64,000 nt of DNA from Plantago elongata (Eukaryota; Streptophyta; Magnoliopsida; Lamiales; Plantaginaceae), in the NCBI GenBank assembly GCA_036897095.1, contig JAYMSP010000223.1:1-64000 (forward strand), read 5' to 3'. Positions within the stretch are counted from its first letter, which is position 1; every line of letters begins with the position of its first letter. Shown one piece after another: positions 58,101-64,000 of this stretch. A program made the translations under genes and the position numbers. The notes under the pieces are model-generated. The model was not told the DNA's origin and ran no database searches. It was given only the letters and a program-made list of their open reading frames with translations.

Positions 58101-61100
58101 TTTGCTAGTTCAACATGAAATGTACCAATTCTATCACACAATTTGCATAACTATCAATAAATCAATAAGGGAGTAGCAGAATAAGCTTCCATGTATCTGT
58201 TCTACCCTTCTTAAGAACAACTATCTGACAGCTTTCACTACAAATTACTTCGTATTACTGGGTCAAATGTAGATGAAACAGGCAATATTTTCATATGTTA
58301 CAATAGAGGCCTTTATTTATTTTATTTTTTTTTTTAAATTTGTACTAAAGGTTTTTAATTAATTTATTGTCTCTCACTGGACTTATCGATGTGAAATCCT
58401 TCCGGTCTCCTGCCAGCATGAAACCGCAAAACTCAACTATTCACCTCAAGGCTGTCCCAACATCAATGCTCTGTGGGCATCACTTATTGTAGAAGAATGC
58501 ACCCGGCTTGGTTTGACGGTGAGATCAAGAATCAGAATGTATATTTTTCCACTTATTATTTCCTTTTGAGTTGTTTTGTTCTCACATAGCTCAATATTCT
58601 TCATGCAGTACTTTTGTGTGGCTCCTGGGTCGAGGTCATCTCCACTGACGATTGCTGCTGCAAGTCATCCACTCACTACTTGTATTGCATGCATCGATGA
58701 GCGATCCCTCGCATTTCATGCTCTTGGATATGCCAAAGGTTCTCGAAAACCAGCAGTTGTCATAACTTCATCTGGCACAGCAGTAACAAACCTTTTTCCA
58801 GCTGTGAGTCCTGCTGTACCATTAGCAGAATTATTTTTTTCCTTATTCTGTTTTGTAACTGCTTTACCTCATGTTCTTATTTTTTCATACCAGTTTTGTT
58901 ACCAAGGAAGGGTCATTGCTGTTGTTTTGATAAAATGAATCATTTTCTAATGACAAAGACTTTGTAGACGGTGCTATATATCAATGAATATTATGCAAGT
59001 ATCAGATTTTATTTGCTTCAGAATTGTATATTAGCTAGTAATTCAACCTGACAAGTATTTTGACTGCCAGTTTTCAAGTAGTAACCTTTTTGGCGATTAA
59101 AAATCTCATAAATTTGATCCACATTCTGATTATTATATTTAAGTTAGCATTCCATGTTCATTAGGCTCCTGGATCAATACGTGAGTTGTCAAACCATCTC
59201 TTAACAAAGCCTTTATAAGTGAATGAGGGTAAAATCATTATTATTCAGTGAAAACCTTTTATGTGATTGATTTACCTTGTCATGGCATTCAGGTTGTGGA
59301 GGCTAGTCAGAATTTCGTGCCTATGCTATTGCTTACAGCAGACCGACCACCAGAGTTGATAGATGTTGGGGCAAACCAAGCAATCAATCAGGTATCTGAT
59401 ACACTACCCAACCCCCCACCACCCCTGAACATACTGCATCGATCAGGAATATTTATTAGTATTTTGTTATTTATATAGGATTTTTTTTCATAATTGTGTT
59501 CGTGATTTTGTGCTAGTAACCACTGGCATCCCATCTTAAAGGGATGGTATCGCAATACATGCATGAGAACTAACAATATTTTAGCAAATAATTCATTATA
59601 ATTTTGTGGATTAGGTCAACCATTTTGGTGCCTATACGAGGCACTTTTTCGCTCTTCCTCCTCCAAGTGATGATATTTCTGCAAGATTAGTCCTTACCGC
59701 AATTGATTCTGCAGTTTTTAAGTCGATGTCTTCACCATGTGGTCCTGTACATGTCAACTGCCCCTTCAGAGAACCACTAGGAAACATTCCAACACACTGG
59801 AACCACAACTGTTTACAGGGATTAAATATTTGGAGTTCAACTTTTGAACCCTTCACAAGATATATTACATCGCAACGTGCCTTAACAAATAACTATAGTC
59901 AAGGGCTTATGCCTGAAGTTCTGAGGCTTGCTGGAGGGGCGAATAAAGCAATTTTAGTGTTAGGCTCTATACACAAAGAAGATGACATGTGGGCAGCTCT
60001 TCTACTAGCTAAACACTTAATGTGGCCAGTTGTCGTTGATGTCCAATCTGGCTTACGACTAAGAAAGTACTCTTTATCCAATCTTGACAAAAAGGACATT
60101 TTATTTGTTGATCAGCTTGATCAGCTGTTACTCTCAGATTCTGTCAGAGCTTGGATGAAGGCTGATGTCATAATACAGGTCAGTTTATAATTATTGTTGT
60201 TTTGTAATAAGAATAATTGGCATAAGTAAACAAATGCTTAGTGTTGTTTATTTGTCCAAATTTGAAATCATTTCCCTTAAAACAAATATTGTATACTTGA
60301 TTGATTCGTTAGTGTAGTATTTAACTAACAATGCTTGACTCTCCCCCACCCTCCCCTTCGATGACTTACATCTTCCTTCTTGAATAATAATTATTTCAGT
60401 TCTACTTATGCTATCTAGTTATATGCATGCAGCATGCCACATAAACCAATCTTGTATTTGTTTGTATATAACAGATTGGAAGTCGAATAACGGGGCGACG
60501 GATCTCTCAGATGATAGAGAGTTGCTCTCCTTGCTCGTATGTCATGGTTGATGAACATCCTGGTCGTCATGATCCTTCGAATATCATTACATACAGGATA
60601 CAAAGCACAGTGACCGAGTTTAGTGACTACCTGATTAAATATTGCAGACCCAACATAAACAAGAAATGGAGAGAGTTCATTCGAGGATTGGATATGATGG
60701 TATGCCAACAGGGTTTATAATTTTACTTGCTTTTATATATTCACATCTTTCACATATAACTAAAACCGCTAACACTATGACACTTAAAAATATCAGCTAT
60801 TGCTGTGAGATACTCAAGAAAAGTTCATATATTAGTAGTTCAATATGGGGTATGTTCCAATGTCAGGGGGCAAATCACACAAGCGATAAAAGTTAAGGGG
60901 TATGTTCCGTTTTTTTGGTTTTATATTTTTTAGGAATAAAAAAACTGGTAGTTGTAATCATGTGCTGATATGATGCACACAGATGACAGAAAAATCTATT
61001 ATTATCTATAGACATAAAGTTTTTCTTTTATTTGTTAAACCTCAAAATTCAGATCATAAGAAGTTTTCTGTTGATACAATGCGCTTAATATATTCAGAAT

Positions 61101-64000
61101 GGACTACCAAGTTTTGGATTTTTGAAATCTGTCTTCTTTACGTTTCTGTTCCATTAATATATTCAAATTGTGCTGCATCACTTTAGTTCCTATCAATGAT
61201 ACTGTGACTGTAGCATAATTGGTTTAAGACTCACAATTGATGTTCTCTTACTTCGCAACATGCTGAGCTAATATGTTCTCTTTCTGTTAGGCATCCTGGG
61301 AGACCTCGTCCCTGATCAATTCAGAACATTCACTAACTGAACCATATGTCGCTCGAAAAATCTTCGAATCCATACGCTGTGGGTCTGCTCTATTCTTTGG
61401 AAACAGCATGACAGTACGTGATGCTGACATGTATGGAAGCAACTGGGCACAATGTACCCACAGTGCTTCCCTGATGTTCAGTTCTGGTTTACCATGCCAT
61501 GGGGTGCATGTCACTGCAAATAGAGGTGCCAGTGGAATTGATGGTTTGATTAGCACTGCCATTGGATTTTCAGTAGGCTGCAATAAGCGGGTCAGTAATG
61601 ATTCATTTAGTCGCTTTCTTCTTCAGGTTTTCCTTGTGTTCTGGGAGCTTTCCCTTTTCATTTTAGAAATGTAGTTGCTTTTAGACTCTTTATTGGTTTA
61701 TCTTATAAATATTATATCTTACCTGTTCAGTGGTCATATGTCTCATATACTGTTTGCCCTTGTGGTGTTCAGGTGCTTCTTGTGATCGGAGATATTTCAT
61801 TTCTGTATGATACCAATGGATTGGCATTATTAAGACAAAAGTAGGTCCCATACTCTGTTTCTTTTTGCTGTTTCCATTTTCATGAGAATAAAAATTATTT
61901 GTCTCCAATAAGAAAAGAAAGGGAACAAAAAGGAAGTTATTTGGTTAATATCTGTGTGCAACTAGATGCAATGTGGAACATGACTTTCTAGCTTGAAAGG
62001 AAAGGCATGTGATATGCATGGCTAATATATACTATATCAGTAACCAAATTTTTTTGGTCAGCCACTATCAGAGGCATTTGTTTGCACACATTCTCTCCCC
62101 AAAATAACCATTCTTAACTTGCAGAAATTAACAGTGCCATTTCTTTACTATGAGGAAGTTTTCATAAATAAGGTCATCTATCTGAGTTATCTTGTCTTCA
62201 ATCACTTTTGATGATAACTGATAAGTTCTTATATTTCTCCAAAGGACACGTCGAAAACCCATTGTCATACTCGTCGTCAACAATCATGGTGGGGCAATCT
62301 TTAGTCAACTTCCAGTTGCTAATACGATAGAAAGAAGTATCATGGATCAGTTTTTCTACACGTCTCATAATGTTTCAATCCGCAATCTTTGTCTTGCTCA
62401 TGGGTAAGAATACATTAATTTGTTCTTCCTTTTTTTGGTTGTTGCAGTCAAACTCAACACTGCGAGACAGAGATTGAAGTATTTGAACCTTATTTTTGTA
62501 TTTCAAAGTTGTGTGGTTTGAGTTAGTAATAGACCATCTTATTATATTATTTGTATGAAATTATTGTGCAAGTGTGAAGCATGTACAAGTGCAGACAAAA
62601 CTTGACTTGGAGGAAGCATTATCGTCAGCTCAGCACGAGGATGCCGATTGTGTAGTGGAAGTTGAGAGTGGTATTGATACTAATGATCAATTTCATAGGT
62701 AATCTACTTCCAACCATTTCTGATACACCTGGTTATTATTTTTTTCTGTTTGCTGATACTTCTATGTCCCATTCTCAGTAATTTGAGGAACTTTACTCAG
62801 CAAGCATCAGATGATGCCTTCAAGATCCTCACAAAACTTTCGGTTTCAGACTCCATGCCACAGGGTCACAAGCAATACAGAATCACTAAATTGGACCACT
62901 CTCAGTACCGGTGCGTGTTAAACCCAAAAAGATGTAAAGCATGTACATAGTAGTGGATAATGATAAACATTGTGTTGTTTTACGTTACATGCTTTTTAAT
63001 TTCAGGGTTCAGCTAAATGCTCCACCTACTTCAGCTTCAAGGAATTACAGCAACACCCCATCCTACAGGGAAGGTTTTGTTATAAGTCTGTCTCTTGAAG
63101 ATGGAAGTACTGGATTTGGCGAGGTCAGCTTCAACCTGATTTACCTCATCCCCTGCCCGGGCATAATTCCGTATTTCGTTTATATTTATTTTTAAAACCA
63201 TTCACTTTAAGTTTTAATATTTCATTATCTTATATTCAAGAATTAAGCACTATAAATATATACATGATTCATTCCTTGATTTTTATTTTATCTACTAAAG
63301 CACACTCCGGCAGGCTTATTGCAGAGTCGAAAGAAAAAGGAATGAACAAATGTAGATCTTAGTCTACTTTGTTGCTCCTAGAATAATATTTTAATACTTT
63401 TCCGGGACCACCAGTATAATATCCATCCAAAAAAATGCCTTTTATTTTTTATTTCAATAATTTCGTGTAATCAATTGATCCTTCCCCCCCTCCCCCCCCC
63501 ACACACACACACACAGAGTGCTGTCTTCCTGTGAGTTCCATTTTCATTGCTTACAATTTGGAGGAACAGTATTTTCTGCTTCATGGTCCTCTAATGTTAG
63601 TGCTTGAACAGATTGCACCTCTTGAAATTCACAAGGAAAGCCTGCAGGATGTGGAAGAGCAACTCCGCTTTCTTGTTCATGCTATTCAAGGAAAGACTTT
63701 TGACAACATATTACCTGTATTGAAGGACTCGGTTTCTTCTTGGATATGGAACAGTTTAGGAATTCCGGTAGGTCTTGACTGTCTCTATCTCGGAAATTTC
63801 CTTATTCCACATTTCACCAAACCAAATATCTCTAATGAAGTTGTTTAGAACTTATATCATAAATGAGTTTTCTCAGCATTAATGCTTTAATATTTCTAAC
63901 AAAATGTAGCCAGGTTCCATCTTTCCGAGTGTCAGATGTGGGCTAGAGATGGCACTCCTCAGTGCAATTGCTAGTAATCAAGGCACCAATTTATTAGATA
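55168..64000 (+). CDS. PHYLLO: PHYLLO, fused phylloquinone-pathway protein (partial at right edge)
   Basis: Plastid protein that joins bacterial men activities for vitamin K1 (photosystem I phylloquinone). Coding exons: 55168-55323, 55419-55616, 56047-56258, 56850-56967, 57123-57239, 57511-57594, 57829-57882 (or from 57823), 57986-58057, 58417-58518, 58609-58803, 59293-59391, 59615-60178, 60475-60699, 61291-61590, 61773-61840, 62245-62403, 62573-62698, 62779-62910, 63006-63123, 63612-63767 and 63910 onward; phases join. A 52-residue Ser/Thr/Arg-rich transit peptide ([12 protein letters not shown]) precedes a MenF remnant (residues about 53-340) that lacks the chorismate-binding half, as in other angiosperms. 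MenD (SEPHCHC synthase) follows: [45 protein letters not shown], and thiamine-diphosphate motif [11 protein letters not shown]. The MenC (o-succinylbenzoate synthase) domain begins at [16 protein letters not shown]. The rest of MenC and MenH lie beyond the window. Confidence 0.95.
63483..63517. repeat. Poly-C and CA microsatellite in a PHYLLO intron
   Basis: A C-rich run (interrupted by T) is followed by (AC)n, inside the intron between exons 19 and 20. Confidence 0.95.

Noticed and set aside
1-64000. CRISPR arrays, rRNA or bacterial operons
   Set aside because: No regularly spaced direct repeats with unique spacers, no rRNA signatures, and the genes are intron-rich plant nuclear genes.

Overview
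The window is nuclear DNA of a flowering plant, most likely a eudicot. It has many short AT-rich GT-AG introns, plastid transit peptides, plant-only families (F-box/FBD/LRR, class III peroxidase, PHYLLO, Cpn60-beta, CNL-type LRRs) and many small plant DNA transposons in AT-rich spacers. No bacterial operons, CRISPR arrays, rRNA or convincing tRNA genes were seen. Exon boundaries were assigned by eye from splice sites, reading phase and remembered family sequences, so treat them as models.

Layout. 0.3-4.2 kb (minus): an RBR ubiquitin-ligase gene with a frame change, then a three-exon F-box/FBD/LRR gene with a duplicated splice-acceptor region. 4.3-9.1 kb: repeats, including a Mutator-like element carrying a FAR1/MULE transposase scrap, an hAT-type element expanded by a TA/CA microsatellite, and MITE-like sequences. 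9.4-28 kb (minus): four genes, namely a TTM1/TTM2-type triphosphate tunnel pyrophosphatase (11 coding exons, one probable GC-AG intron), a peroxidase-11-type class III peroxidase, a proteasome assembly chaperone 1 homologue and a LAG1/LOH ceramide synthase. 29.4 kb (plus): an intronless plastid GNAT acetyltransferase. 30.45-34.09 kb: a 3.6-kb decayed PIF/Harbinger transposon with its TTA target duplication. 34.6-38.5 kb (minus): a 14-exon plastid chaperonin of Cpn60-beta4 type. 39.95-40.19 kb: a long foldback resembling a young MIRNA gene. 41.1 kb (minus): an intronless group-S bZIP. 41.6-51 kb: mostly unrecognised AT-rich DNA. 51.1-53.4 kb: a broken NLR leucine-rich-repeat region with 233-bp tandem repeats, interrupted by a mitochondrial nad5-like insert. 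55.2-64 kb (plus): PHYLLO, the fused menaquinone-type pathway gene, running off the right edge.

The genes do not form one pathway. Several products share the plastid (PHYLLO, Cpn60-beta4, GNAT); the others act in lipid synthesis, the cell wall, proteasome assembly and transcription. From memory, their order resembles the Arabidopsis paralogous blocks At1g26190-At1g26230 (TTM2, TLC protein, GNAT1, CPN60B4) and At1g68850-At1g68890 (PRX11, bZIP8, PHYLLO), suggesting an unduplicated ancestral block.

Most worth following up: the foldback near 40.1 kb, the nad5-like insert in the NLR relic, the Harbinger element with precise ends, the GC-AG intron, and the hAT elements with near-perfect target duplications.
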